From positions 1-51,832 of the forward strand of contig JAFRGW010000133.1 in the NCBI GenBank assembly GCA_017433615.1: a DNA stretch of 51,832 bases, read 5' to 3'. The notes under the pieces are model-generated. The model saw nothing but the letters and a program-made list of their open reading frames with translations. It had not been told where the DNA came from and made no database searches. Of the stretch, positions 1 through 7,958 are shown piece by piece (the first letter of the stretch is position 1; each line of letters opens with the position of its first letter). Position numbers and translations under genes: made by a program. This stretch comes from Eubacterium sp. (GTDB lineage: Bacteria > Bacillota > Clostridia > Lachnospirales > Lachnospiraceae).

Positions 1-5
1 ATAAT

Positions 6-134
6 ATGGAAAAGAAAAAATTCGGTATCGGAAAGATCCTTCTGATCATATTCGTCATAATCCTGCTTGGTTTAGCGGCAGCTGCTTTCTATGTATATAA
101 GACAGTCAATGATTTTGGCAGTTTTGATGAATAA
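6..134 (+). CDS. small single-pass membrane peptide (42 aa), possibly the end of a longer gene
   Basis: Reading from the ATG at 6 gives a 42-residue product: a basic start (MEKKKFGIGK), one hydrophobic segment of about 20 residues and a short acidic tail ending NDFGSFDE. This is the pattern of a type-II single-pass membrane peptide with a cytoplasmic basic end. The frame is open back to the window edge, so it may instead be the C-terminal end of a larger protein. No family is recognised. It lies about 200 bp upstream of the dehydrogenase gene and need not be related to it. Confidence 0.45.
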   Translation: MEKKKFGIGKILLIIFVIILLGLAAAAFYVYKTVNDFGSFDE

Positions 135-172
135 TTGTAAATAAAGGTGAATTTAAGGCAAGATAATATGCA

Positions 173-222
173 AAGTATACCAGAGATCATGCAAAAATGA
201 TGGCAAGGATTCTCCGTATAAT
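173..222 (+). promoter_or_regulatory. leader element shared with the GAPDH-cluster upstream region, next to a TATAAT box
   Basis: AAGTATACCAGAGAT (173-187) is followed directly by CATGCAA and AAATGAT (188-201). The same three blocks in the same order occur at 40090-40130. A TATAAT hexamer lies at 217-222, 15 bp downstream of the element, without a convincing -35. The arrangement suggests a regulator site overlapping the -35 region of the dehydrogenase promoter. The GTATAC core resembles sites used by GntR/FadR-type regulators, but this is only an analogy. Confidence 0.45.
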
Positions 223-341
223 GCAAGTGGAATCTTATGTCCGGAATGTCCTGTTTCTGTTTGCGCCTGGTTGCGAGGCAGGTTGCGGGCAGCGTTCCGG
301 TTAACTGATTTGGATTTATATTTATATGGAGGGTACTGAAA

Positions 342-1586
342 ATGGCAGATATGTCTTATCTGAAGGATATGCCGATTGCCGTGCTGGGCGGCGGCGCAGT
401 CGGCAAGACCATTGCGGCGGATTCGAAGCTCGGCGGTGCAAAGGATGTGCGCCTGTTCGATGTCATGCCGTTTGCTGAAAAATCACTGGCAAACCTGGAG
501 AAGACAGGCATTCTTCTGGACGGCGTGCAGCACAACCGCGACAGTTTTGAGCGCTCCGGCAAGGCTTATATCGATGTGATCACATCTGATATCGAAAAGG
601 CTGTCAAAGGCGCCGGTATTATTGTTGTTTCCTGTGGTTCCTGGGGGCATGAGCCGATCTTCGAGCAGCTGATTCCGCATCTGGAAGACGGACAGGTCAT
701 CATGGTGTTTGCAGACAACTTCGGCTGCCTGCTGCTCAGAAAGATGATGCGCGAGGCAAACTGCACGAAGAAGGTCATCATCGGCGGCTGGTCATCAGCT
801 CCGTACGGTACCCGTATTGAAAATATCAACGGCTACAATTTCCCGCATGTCGGCGTAAAGTACCGTGCGATCACACTGCGCGGCGCGGCACTGCCGGACA
901 GTGATACACCGGCATTCCTGGAGGCTTCCAAATACCTCCCGGCAATGGATGCCGTCACCCAGGGCGACGGACCGGCAGCCGGCAAAACGATTCTTGACAT
1001 TGACTTTGCAAACGTCAATCCGGTCATTCACGTGCCGGCAACCATTCTCGGCGTCTCCACCATGGAGAACTGGGGTGTCATTTTCTGCGGACACGACAAG
1101 ACCACATATTCTATGTATTCCCATGGTCTATGCCCGTCGATCTGTGAGACGCAGTACGCATTCTATAATGAGGAGATCGCGCTGGCTGAGGCGATCGGCG
1201 TCGGTATTCCGAAGTACAAAAAGCAGATGTTCTTCTCCAGAAGATCTGTCCTGACCCAGGAGTACATGGGACTGGACAAGGACGGCAACGACAACGTCGT
1301 ATTCCCGCTGGATGCACCGTCCAACGAAGGAAATACCGGCCCGAACAGCATCCATCACCGCTATCTGACAGAGGACGTGCCGATCGGCTGCAAGATCTAC
1401 CATGATCTCGGTGTGCAGTACGGCGTGGCGACACCGATCATTGATTCCATGATCACACTTGCCGGTGCATTCCACCAGAAGAACTTCTTCGAGACCAGCA
1501 AATACAACCTGGCATACCTCGGCATCGACAACATGCCGAAGGAAGAACTGCTTGCATATCTGAACGAAGGTGTTTACAATAGATAA
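342..1586 (+). CDS. NAD/NADP octopine/nopaline dehydrogenase family protein
   Basis: A 414-residue cytoplasmic oxidoreductase. The N-terminus carries a Rossmann dinucleotide-binding motif GGGAVG at residues 16-21. The C-terminal half (from about residue 190) matches the all-helical octopine/nopaline dehydrogenase domain, including the NPVIHVPATI stretch near 224-236. Family members reductively condense an amino acid with a 2-oxo acid, or oxidise related 2-hydroxy or branched substrates; the substrate here cannot be inferred. The start is supported by a GGAGGG ribosome site 9 nt upstream. It is apparently monocistronic. Its leader shares an element with that of the type II GAPDH gene at 40.2 kb, which hints at common control. 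Codon choice looks as biased as in dnaK, suggesting good expression. Confidence 0.8.
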   Translation: MADMSYLKDMPIAVLGGGAVGKTIAADSKLGGAKDVRLFDVMPFAEKSLANLEKTGILLDGVQHNRDSFERSGKAYIDVITSDIEKAVKGAGIIVVSCGSWGHEPIFEQLIPHLEDGQVIMVFADNFGCLLLRKMMREANCTKKVIIGGWSSAPYGTRIENINGYNFPHVGVKYRAITLRGAALPDSDTPAFLEASKYLPAMDAVTQGDGPAAGKTILDIDFANVNPVIHVPATILGVSTMENWGVIFCGHDKTTYSMYSHGLCPSICETQYAFYNEEIALAEAIGVGIPKYKKQMFFSRRSVLTQEYMGLDKDGNDNVVFPLDAPSNEGNTGPNSIHHRYLTEDVPIGCKIYHDLGVQYGVATPIIDSMITLAGAFHQKNFFETSKYNLAYLGIDNMPKEELLAYLNEGVYNR

Positions 1587-1685
1587 AAACTATGTAAACG
1601 TCCGAATGGCGGGAAGAATTGTGAGAGTGCGAAGCACGAAACAATCCTGACGTAATCACAGACTAAGTAAATGCAAGGCAGCTAC

Positions 1686-2318
1686 ATGGAATATCAGGTC
1701 CGGGTGACAAGTACAAAAAACAGAAACGTGAGAAGCGCGTGGTTCCGTCTCAGGCGGTTCGGCCTCCGTAAAGACCGCTACGGCGGATATGCGGGGACGG
1801 TTCCTTCCAGACGAAAACTGGAGAAGCTCCGCACGTTCTGTGAACGGAAACAGCTGTATTTCCGGATCAACAATGCCTACGGAAAGCGGAGCGGCTCCTA
1901 CAGGAGCCGCTTCTTGGCGGCCCACCGGTCAGTTTTTTTCGGCTTTTACTTTTGCGCCTACTGCGGAAAGATGCTGCCGAAGAGGAAAGTGAGCGTCGAT
2001 CACCTGTACCCGGTGGGAAGTGCCGCCAGAGATCCGGACATGCAGAAATTTTTGAAAAAGAAACATCTGTCAGGGATCAATGATCCGAAGAATCTTGTGC
2101 CGGCCTGCCGGCGCTGCAATCAGGAGAAAGGCAAAAAAATGGACGGCTGGATCCGGAAGGGCCGGATCGGCCGTCATCAGTGGGTCTGGCTGCTGCGGCA
2201 TCTGCTGCGGATCATGGGGATCGCGCTGCTGACCGCGGCGGCCGTGTACCTGACGCTGTATTTCATGGGATTGGATCTCCGGAGCCTGGAGATTGTGAAA
2301 GACTTGCTGCAGTGTTAA
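1686..2318 (+). CDS. HNH endonuclease-like protein with C-terminal membrane segment
   Basis: A 210-residue basic protein. The central region has the zinc-ribbon HNH pattern: CAYCGKML, then VDHLYPVG with the catalytic-type histidine, then NLVPACRRCNQEKG with the Asn and the second Cys pair. This predicts metal-dependent DNA or RNA cleavage. After the domain come a very basic linker and a hydrophobic helix (about 170-195, MGIALLTAAAVYLTLYF), so the nuclease would be tethered to the membrane, which is unusual for the family. The N-terminal 90 residues are Arg/Lys-rich and unrecognised. An upstream ATG at 1671 is also possible; 1686 is preferred because AAGG lies 8 nt before it. It converges with the SH3 gene, 58 bp apart. 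No restriction methylase is adjacent. Confidence 0.65.
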   Translation: MEYQVRVTSTKNRNVRSAWFRLRRFGLRKDRYGGYAGTVPSRRKLEKLRTFCERKQLYFRINNAYGKRSGSYRSRFLAAHRSVFFGFYFCAYCGKMLPKRKVSVDHLYPVGSAARDPDMQKFLKKKHLSGINDPKNLVPACRRCNQEKGKKMDGWIRKGRIGRHQWVWLLRHLLRIMGIALLTAAAVYLTLYFMGLDLRSLEIVKDLLQC

Positions 2319-2325
2319 AACGAAA

Positions 2326-2356
2326 AAAAGACTGCCACTTGCGTGACAGCCTCATT
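2326..2356 (-). terminator. terminator of the SH3-protein gene
   Basis: On the minus strand an imperfect 9-bp stem (AGGCTGTCA / TGGCAGTCT, two mismatches) with a six-base loop is followed by a run of seven T. It lies in the 58 bp between the two convergent genes and ends transcription coming from 3102. Confidence 0.6.
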
Positions 2357-2376
2357 AATAAGCAGATATAAAAATT

Positions 2377-3102
2377 TTACCAGTTCACCGCGATGTCCAG
2401 CTGGTTCGGATTGGAATAAGCAAATCCGCCGGTATCACATACGATGCAGGTGCCCAGGGAACTCTCTACGAGAGAACCGCGCGGATGTACATCGAGGTTG
2501 GCAGCACACATGATGTAGTTACCGAGCATCTTGACGCCGTCTTCGCGTACCCAGTACTCATCTGCATTGCCCATGCTGCGCATGATGTTGACAACACCGC
2601 TCATGTCCAGATTGTAGTAGGTTTCCTTGCCGCTCGGTCCCTGTACGGTACCGTTGCTGCGGTTCAGAACCGGGCCGTTCCAGGTGCTTGCAGCAGTTTC
2701 TTCAGAGGAGTCCTCTGTTTCTTCTGCATCTTCCGGCTCTGCATCCTGACCGTCATCTGCATCTTCATTTTCATCAGATACATCTTCGGATTCATCATAA
2801 GATGCTTCCGTGTCTTCGTCATCAGATTCTCCATATATGTCAATATACTCCCCGTTGACATATGCTATCTGGCCGTCGTACTCAATCTCGTACCAGCCAT
2901 TGTCGAGTCTGTCAGTTACTGCAACTTCGTCCGCTTCTGCAAGATCGCCGATGATTTCGTCATCCGCAGTTCCGCCTGCACGAACATTCAGTGCACATGC
3001 ATTTACCTGACCATAAACTGTATCGTCTGCGAGAACCGGGATGGCTGTGAACATGGAGACTGCAAGGGCAGTGCTCAGTGTTAACAGTGTTCCTTTTCGC
3101 AT
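2377..3102 (-). CDS. secreted SH3-domain protein with acidic linker and 3D-like C-terminal domain
   Basis: A 241-residue exported protein. A signal peptide (residues 1-26, ending PVLADD) is followed by a bacterial SH3 domain (about 28-85, beginning VYGQVNACALNVRAG), which binds cell-wall peptides in related proteins. Next comes a strongly acidic Asp/Glu linker of about 55 residues and a C-terminal domain (about 165-241). That domain ends GTCIVCDTGGF...LDIAVNW, a pattern like the double-psi beta-barrel 3D/RlpA group of cell-wall-acting proteins. The start at 3102 is chosen over one 33 nt upstream because AAGGAGG lies 9 nt before it and the signal peptide then begins MRKGTLL. It has its own consensus promoter. 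Likely cell-envelope role; substrate unknown. Confidence 0.7.
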   Translation of the reverse strand: MRKGTLLTLSTALAVSMFTAIPVLADDTVYGQVNACALNVRAGGTADDEIIGDLAEADEVAVTDRLDNGWYEIEYDGQIAYVNGEYIDIYGESDDEDTEASYDESEDVSDENEDADDGQDAEPEDAEETEDSSEETAASTWNGPVLNRSNGTVQGPSGKETYYNLDMSGVVNIMRSMGNADEYWVREDGVKMLGNYIMCAANLDVHPRGSLVESSLGTCIVCDTGGFAYSNPNQLDIAVNW

Positions 3103-3133
3103 GATGAATAACCTCCTTAAAAATCTCTTTCGC

Positions 3134-3218
3134 AAATGTTACAAATTTGTTTCGAAATGTTACGGTCGCATTATATGAATAAAACATTCGTATGTCAAAT
3201 TTCCGCTTGGTATGTTAC
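3134..3218 (-). promoter_or_regulatory. consensus sigma-A promoter and direct repeats for the SH3-protein gene
   Basis: On the minus strand TTGACA (3198-3193), an exact 17 bp spacer and TATAAT (3175-3170) form a perfect consensus promoter. The predicted start is near 3163, giving a leader of about 60 nt. GTAACATTT occurs twice on the minus strand (3163-3155 and 3142-3134, 21 bp apart), and a related GTAACATA lies upstream (3218-3211). These repeats flank the promoter and look like operator sites of an envelope regulator. Confidence 0.75.
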
Positions 3219-3602
3219 GGGATCGAATCGTGGTTAAAAGTGCACAATAAATGTGTGAAATATCATAATTGGTAGTGCGAATTAGACAATTTCCCGCGAG
3301 GGTTTCGTGCGGCTTGCCAGTCAAAAGCAGCAAAAACAGCAGAATTCATTGTTGAAATTGCACAAAATTTTACTCGCGGAGGCGCGCGGAGTGGGGAATA
3401 AAGGGATGTCGTGGTATGATAGGTGCAGTGATCTGTGCCGGATCAAACGGCCGTGTTTCGGCAGATGTTGTGTCCGGAATGAGCAGACGGAAGAAGGAAC
3501 AACAATATCGTGTTCTATTATAACAGGCAGGAAACCCGGAAATGAGTCCGGAAACAACAGGCAGGAAACCCAAAAAATGAGTCCAGAAACAAGGGGTATA
3601 TT
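3199..3602. other. 404 bp non-coding stretch upstream of proA
   Basis: No supported gene. A short open frame on the plus strand (3307-3606) has no recognisable protein and overlaps repeats. Near the proA start is a tandem duplication of about 34 bp (3522-3555 and 3556-3590, differing at a few bases). No convincing proA promoter was found. Confidence 0.5.
3522..3590 (+). repeat. tandem duplication of about 34 bp in front of proA
   Basis: Two adjacent units begin AACAGGCAGGAAACCC and end with GTCCGGAAAC or GTCCAGAAAC. They lie just upstream of the proA start codon, so the copy number alters the leader sequence. Confidence 0.85.
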
Positions 3603-4937
3603 ATGAATATCAGGGAAGAAGCACGTGCAATGAAACTTGCGGCGCCGAAGCTTGCGGCGTCATCTGCTGAACAGCGGAATGCTGCGCTGGCGGCTGTCGC
3701 GGCCGCGCTGGATGCGAAGAGGGATGAGATTTTCGCAGCAAATCATGCAGATATGGATGCTGCGGCAGCGGACGGTGTCTCCGGTGCAGTTATGAAGCGG
3801 CTGAAATTTGATACAGGAAAGCTGGAGGACGTGATCAAGGGCATTCAGCAGCTGATCACGCTGCCGGATCCGCTGAATCAGGTGACGCTTGCCAGAGAAC
3901 TGGATGAAGGGCTGATTATGCAGCGCATCACTGTACCGATCGGTGTCATCGGCGTGATCTTTGAGGCGCGGCCGGATGCGCTGGTACAGATCTCCACACT
4001 CTGCATCAAGAGCGGCAACTGTGCAATCCTGAAGGGTGGAAAAGAGACAGCCCGCACAAACCGTGTATTATTTGAAACGATTCACGCGGCAGCTGTGGAA
4101 GCCGGGCTGCCGGCGGAATGTCTGCTGCAGGCGGAACTGCACAATGAGATTGATGAACTGCTCTCCTGCGAGAAGGACGTGGATCTGCTGATCCCGCGCG
4201 GGTCAAATGCATTTGTACAGTATATTATGAACAATACGAAGATCCCCGTAATGGGACATGCCGACGGCGTCTGCCATATCTATGTCTATAAAGATGCAGA
4301 TGAATCGATTGCAATCCCGGTTCTGCTGGATGCCAAGACACAGTATACGGCGGCCTGCAACGCAGTGGAGACGATTCTGGTACACCGTGATATTGCGAAG
4401 AATTTCCTGCCGAAGCTTGCAGAGGCTTTCCGCGGGGCTGATATCAGGCTGCGCGGAACGGAAGAGGCCGGAGAATTGCTGAGCGACAGTGCAGACAGCA
4501 GCATTGCAGGAACAGTCGGCGGAGCAGTCGTTCCGGAAGGCTACGAAATCATGCAGGAGGACGAATTCCACAGAGAATATCTGGAACTGATCGCCTCTGT
4601 GCGTGTCGTCAGCGGTGTGGAAGAGGCCGTCGAACACATCAACCGTTTTGGTTCACATCACACGGATGCTATTATCACGGCAAATGATGAGACAGCTGCT
4701 TATTTCATGCAGATGGTTGATTCTGCAGGTGTCTACCGGAACTGTTCCACGCGGTTTGCGGACGGGTTCCGCTATGGCTTCGGCGCAGAGGTCGGCATCA
4801 GCACGAGCAAGCTGCATGCGCGGGGACCGGTCGGTCTGGAAGGGCTTGTAACATATAAATATGAAATTACCGGTGCGGGACATATTGTCGGCGACTATGC
4901 TTCCGGCCGGCGGCAGTTCCATTTCCGGGATCTGTAA
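3603..4937 (+). CDS. proA: glutamate-5-semialdehyde dehydrogenase (gamma-glutamyl phosphate reductase)
   Basis: Catalyses the NADPH-dependent reduction of gamma-glutamyl phosphate to glutamate-5-semialdehyde, the second step of proline synthesis, in the cytoplasm. The 444 residues align along the family: the N-terminal helix region, VPIGVIGVIFEARPDALVQ (about 112-130), the GGKETARTN cofactor segment, LIPRGSNAFV, and the cysteine-containing stretch YTAACNAVETILVH typical of the ProA catalytic Cys. The C-terminus runs about 20 residues past the classical end (HIVGDYASGRRQFHFRDL). proB, usually the neighbour, is not present here, so the glutamate kinase must be encoded elsewhere. The next gene (Fic) starts 67 bp downstream on the same strand. 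Confidence 0.93.
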   Translation: MNIREEARAMKLAAPKLAASSAEQRNAALAAVAAALDAKRDEIFAANHADMDAAAADGVSGAVMKRLKFDTGKLEDVIKGIQQLITLPDPLNQVTLARELDEGLIMQRITVPIGVIGVIFEARPDALVQISTLCIKSGNCAILKGGKETARTNRVLFETIHAAAVEAGLPAECLLQAELHNEIDELLSCEKDVDLLIPRGSNAFVQYIMNNTKIPVMGHADGVCHIYVYKDADESIAIPVLLDAKTQYTAACNAVETILVHRDIAKNFLPKLAEAFRGADIRLRGTEEAGELLSDSADSSIAGTVGGAVVPEGYEIMQEDEFHREYLELIASVRVVSGVEEAVEHINRFGSHHTDAIITANDETAAYFMQMVDSAGVYRNCSTRFADGFRYGFGAEVGISTSKLHARGPVGLEGLVTYKYEITGAGHIVGDYASGRRQFHFRDL

Positions 4938-5004
4938 AGACCAGCCGTCACTCTGAAAAAAACCGGACCGGAGTTGATCCGGGAATGGTTGGGGAACTTA
5001 AAAC

Positions 5005-6018
5005 ATGCACATATTTGATTATGAAAATGAGCCGGCCGAGCTGCTCACGCCGGAGATTGTCCGTCTGCTGACCCGTGTTCATGAGCACCGCGGGGCGCAG
5101 CAGCTGCTTCTGGAGCAGTACGGCGACCGGCTGATACCGCTCCGTACGGCTGCGGAGCGGCAGTCTGACCGGGCAGCAGCAATGGAGGATGAGACCTATC
5201 GCGGCGCACTGGAAGAGATCCGCAGTCATTTTGACAGGATGGTGCCGTCTCCCGCACTGGCCCGCACACTGCACGCAAAGCTGTTTCCGGAGAACGGGGG
5301 AAGATACCGCGACTCTGACACGGTCATCCGCGGGACAGATTCCTGGGGGGACGGCCGGGTGCGGTTTTATCCCTGCAAGGCGGAGCGGATCGAACCTGCG
5401 ATGCGGGAACTGTTCGCAGCGGCGGAGCATGCACTCAATACGGAGCGTCATGATGCGCTGCTGCTGATTGCACAGTTTGTCATTGATTTTCTGAGTATCC
5501 ACCCCTTTGCGGACGGCAACGGCAAGACAGCGTGGCTGTTGCAGACGCTGCTGCTGTACCGCGCAGGGTACTATATTTGTGCCTATGTGAGCCTCGAGCG
5601 TCTGATCGAAGAGAGCGAGGACATTTATCAGGAGGCACTGCAGTACAGCTCGATTTTCTGGCAGGACAGTACGAACAGCTATGAACCATTTGCGGCATAT
5701 TTTCTGCAGCTTCTGGACCGGGCATATCTGCAGTTTGCGCGGCAGACATCTTATTTATTAGAAGAAAAGCAGTCCAAGGCGGAGCGGATCCGTGATATGA
5801 TCCTGAACTGGAACGGACCGGTCACCAAGCGGCAGATCCGGGAGCAGTATCCGGACATCGCAGTCGTGACCATAGAGCGTACGCTGACATCGATGGTGAA
5901 GGAAGGAATTCTGGCAAAGACCGGCGGTGGTCCGTCAACGGCCTATATCTCAGTGAAAGATGCCCCGCATCTAAAGGCGGCTGGCAGCAAACCAGTCTCA
6001 GGGGCGGGACTTGAATAA
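5005..6018 (+). CDS. Fic domain protein with altered Fic motif and C-terminal winged helix
   Basis: A 337-residue Fic/DOC family protein, normally an AMP-transferase acting on hydroxyl side chains of target proteins. The Fic motif is at residues 166-177 and reads HPFADGNGKTAW. The catalytic His and the DGNG anion-hole loop are present, but the usual GNGRxxR arginines are Lys and Trp. Upstream at about 54-69, SDRAAAMEDE occupies the place of the autoinhibitory (S/T)xxxE(G/N) helix in degenerate form. Residues after about 255 form a winged-helix-like segment (KRQIREQYPDIAVVTIERTL), as in DNA-binding Fic proteins. It sits 12 bp upstream of the MBL-fold gene, so the two are probably co-transcribed. 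Family assignment is firm; catalytic competence is uncertain. Confidence 0.85.
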   Translation: MHIFDYENEPAELLTPEIVRLLTRVHEHRGAQQLLLEQYGDRLIPLRTAAERQSDRAAAMEDETYRGALEEIRSHFDRMVPSPALARTLHAKLFPENGGRYRDSDTVIRGTDSWGDGRVRFYPCKAERIEPAMRELFAAAEHALNTERHDALLLIAQFVIDFLSIHPFADGNGKTAWLLQTLLLYRAGYYICAYVSLERLIEESEDIYQEALQYSSIFWQDSTNSYEPFAAYFLQLLDRAYLQFARQTSYLLEEKQSKAERIRDMILNWNGPVTKRQIREQYPDIAVVTIERTLTSMVKEGILAKTGGGPSTAYISVKDAPHLKAAGSKPVSGAGLE

Positions 6019-6030
6019 GAAGAGCGAATC

Positions 6031-6729
6031 ATGAAGATTACACATATTAAACACAGCGGGTTTACCGTAGAACTGGAACGTACGGTTCTGATTTTTGACT
6101 GGTATACCGGAAGACTTCCGGCATTCCGTCCGGATCAGGAAATATACTGCTTTGTGTCGCACAGCCACGGCGATCATTATGGATCCTGTATCTGGCGGCT
6201 GCGGGAACAATATCCGAATGTACACTATATCCTGGACCGCAATGTGCGGGTCCCGGGGGCAGGGCTGAAGACAAATGCGCGGATCCCGCGTGCAGATGTG
6301 CTGAAGGTGCGCCCGCACAAGAATTATGAGATCGGATCCATCCGGATCTATACACTGCTTTCAACGGATCAGGGCGTGGCATTTGTCGTCGCGGCAGAAG
6401 ACAAGTCGATCTATCACGCCGGCGATCTGAATGTCTGGTATTGGGAAGAGGATTCGGAAAAGGAAAGAAAGTGGCAGGTTGGAATGTACCGGAAGGAAAT
6501 TTCAAGGATTGCAGAATACAGCTTTGATGTGGCTTTTGTGCCGATGGATCCGCGGCTTGAATCGCATGGCCCTGATGCTGTCGTCTGGTTTCTGGAACAT
6601 GTGAACTGCACACAGCTGATACCGATGCACTACTGGAACCAGGAAGCAGATGCAAAGGCTTATCTGGAAGAACCGCGCCTGCAGCCATTCCGGGAGAAAA
6701 TCGTATTTTTGTCGGAGATGGTGCGCTGA
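6031..6729 (+). CDS. MBL-fold metal-dependent hydrolase
   Basis: A 232-residue cytoplasmic protein of the metallo-beta-lactamase fold. The metal-binding motif SHSHGDHYG is near residues 48-56, a second ligand set is YHAGDLNVW around 130-138, and a late His is in MHYWNQEAD near 204. The absence of a signal peptide, the short length and the HAGDLN segment resemble UlaG/YcjY-like or general hydrolase branches rather than antibiotic-active lactamases. The substrate is unknown. It starts 12 bp after the Fic gene and is probably translated from the same transcript. A promoter for the following aquaporin gene begins about 80 bp downstream. Confidence 0.8.
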   Translation: MKITHIKHSGFTVELERTVLIFDWYTGRLPAFRPDQEIYCFVSHSHGDHYGSCIWRLREQYPNVHYILDRNVRVPGAGLKTNARIPRADVLKVRPHKNYEIGSIRIYTLLSTDQGVAFVVAAEDKSIYHAGDLNVWYWEEDSEKERKWQVGMYRKEISRIAEYSFDVAFVPMDPRLESHGPDAVVWFLEHVNCTQLIPMHYWNQEADAKAYLEEPRLQPFREKIVFLSEMVR

Positions 6730-6808
6730 ATCAAAGGGGATTTTTTCGCGAATGCGAACAGGTTCTGCGCATTGGCATACTTCAGACACAGCGGCCGTGC
6801 AGGATGCA

Positions 6809-6837
6809 TTGATTCCACCGAAGGATTATGGTATACT
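6809..6837 (+). promoter_or_regulatory. sigma-A promoter of the aquaporin gene
   Basis: TTGATT (6809-6814), a 17 bp spacer ending in TG plus one base, and TATACT (6832-6837). The predicted transcript has a leader of about 45 nt with AAGGAGG before the ATG at 6890. Confidence 0.7.
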
Positions 6838-6889
6838 ATGATCAAAGATTTTATAAATTTTATATTTATTTTATAAAGGAGGTCATGTT

Positions 6890-7552
6890 ATGAGTTTGGG
6901 TAAGAAGCTGTGTGCCGAATTTATTGGTACATTCGTCCTTGTATTCTTCGGATGCGGAACCGCTGTTGTAGCACAGTGCTCCACAGATAATTATCCGGGT
7001 TATATTCTGACCGCGCTGGCATTCGGCCTTGTAATCGTTGCAATGGCATATTCGATCGGAAATGTTTCCGGATGCCATATCAATCCGGCAGTATCGATCG
7101 CCATGCTGGTGTCCGGCAAAATGACGGCGAAAGACTTTGCCGGCTATGTCCTTGCGCAGGTTGTCGGCGCAATTGCAGGTGCAGGCGTTCTGAAGGCAGT
7201 CCTCGGCGCAAATGCAGGCGCACTGGGCACGAATGGTCTCTACAACGGAAGTGCAGGCGCTTCATTCATTATTGAAATCATCCTGACATTTGTATTTGTT
7301 ATCGCTATTCTCGGTGTCACATCCAAACCGGAATTCGGCAGTGTGGCAGGACTGGTGATCGGCCTTTCTCTGACACTGGTACACATTCTCGGCATTGCAT
7401 TCACCGGAACATCCGTCAACCCGGCAAGAAGCCTGGGCCCGGCACTTTTTGTCGGCGGAGACGCACTCGCATGCGTCTGGGTATTCATCCTTGCACCGCT
7501 CGTAGGCGGCGCACTCGCAGCAGTTGTCTACAAGACACTGTCGGCTGAATAA
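6890..7552 (+). CDS. aqpZ: aquaporin of the AqpZ type
   Basis: A 220-residue integral membrane channel of the MIP family with six helices and two half-helix NPA loops (NPA 65-67 in GCHINPAVSI, NPAR 177-180 in TSVNPARSLG). The four selectivity-filter positions, read by alignment to E. coli AqpZ, are F45, H165, T174 and R180. This is the narrow water-selective set, so water rather than glycerol is the likely substrate. The start is fixed by AAGGAGG ahead of ATG. It is monocistronic: own promoter upstream and a very long palindromic terminator directly downstream. Confidence 0.9.
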   Translation: MSLGKKLCAEFIGTFVLVFFGCGTAVVAQCSTDNYPGYILTALAFGLVIVAMAYSIGNVSGCHINPAVSIAMLVSGKMTAKDFAGYVLAQVVGAIAGAGVLKAVLGANAGALGTNGLYNGSAGASFIIEIILTFVFVIAILGVTSKPEFGSVAGLVIGLSLTLVHILGIAFTGTSVNPARSLGPALFVGGDALACVWVFILAPLVGGALAAVVYKTLSAE

Positions 7553-7584
7553 GTTTTATGGGGAAATACCCCTGCAGATGACAG

Positions 7585-7751
7585 GCTGCCACATTCGGAT
7601 TTTTCGTAAATAATTCATCACCGGGACCGTTTGCACTTCGGTCCTCGTGCAGCGGTACTAAACTCGCACAAAAGTGCTCGTTAAGGACCGGCACTGCGGA
7701 TGTCCCTATGATGAATTATTTACGATCAGATCCGAATGCGGCAGCTTTTTT
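7585..7751 (+). terminator. giant three-tier palindrome ending in T6 behind the aquaporin gene
   Basis: The left arm GCTGCC (7585-7590), CATTCGGA (7592-7599) and CGTAAATAATTCATCA (7605-7620) pairs exactly with TGATGAATTATTTACG (7709-7724), TCCGAATG (7731-7738) and GGCAGC (7740-7745). That is 30 paired bases with short internal loops. TTTTTT follows at 7746. The 88 nt apical region contains further pairings (GGGAC 7623 / GTCCC 7702; CGGTCC / GGACCG). It can act as an intrinsic terminator but is far larger than needed, so it may also be a structured RNA or mobile-element relic. Confidence 0.75.
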
Positions 7752-7958
7752 ATTTTATGATGAAACAGCCCCAAATGTGATTTTTCTGTGATGTTTACAA
7801 GTATTTCTGGATAATCTTTGCCTGACGGATTATAATAAAAACGGTGTTTTTACTAAAATTGTTAAACTAGCAGTCATTATGGAATGATTCAGACTGCCAT
7901 AAGGATATAGAAAAAGACATTTGGTTTTTTAAAACGGCAGTCTCCGGGGAGGATAAGC
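7752..7958 (+). other. leader region of the exporter operon
   Basis: A TATAAT at 7831-7836 with a weak TGGATA 17 bp upstream (7808-7813) is the best promoter candidate. An exact 8-bp inverted repeat, AGACTGCC (7891-7898) and GGCAGTCT (7936-7943), ends a few bases before the ribosome site GGGGAGG and could fold over it. Confidence 0.4.

Noticed and set aside
3307-3606. A 99-codon plus-strand frame before proA.
   Set aside because: No ribosome site or recognisable protein; its end consists of the tandem duplication.
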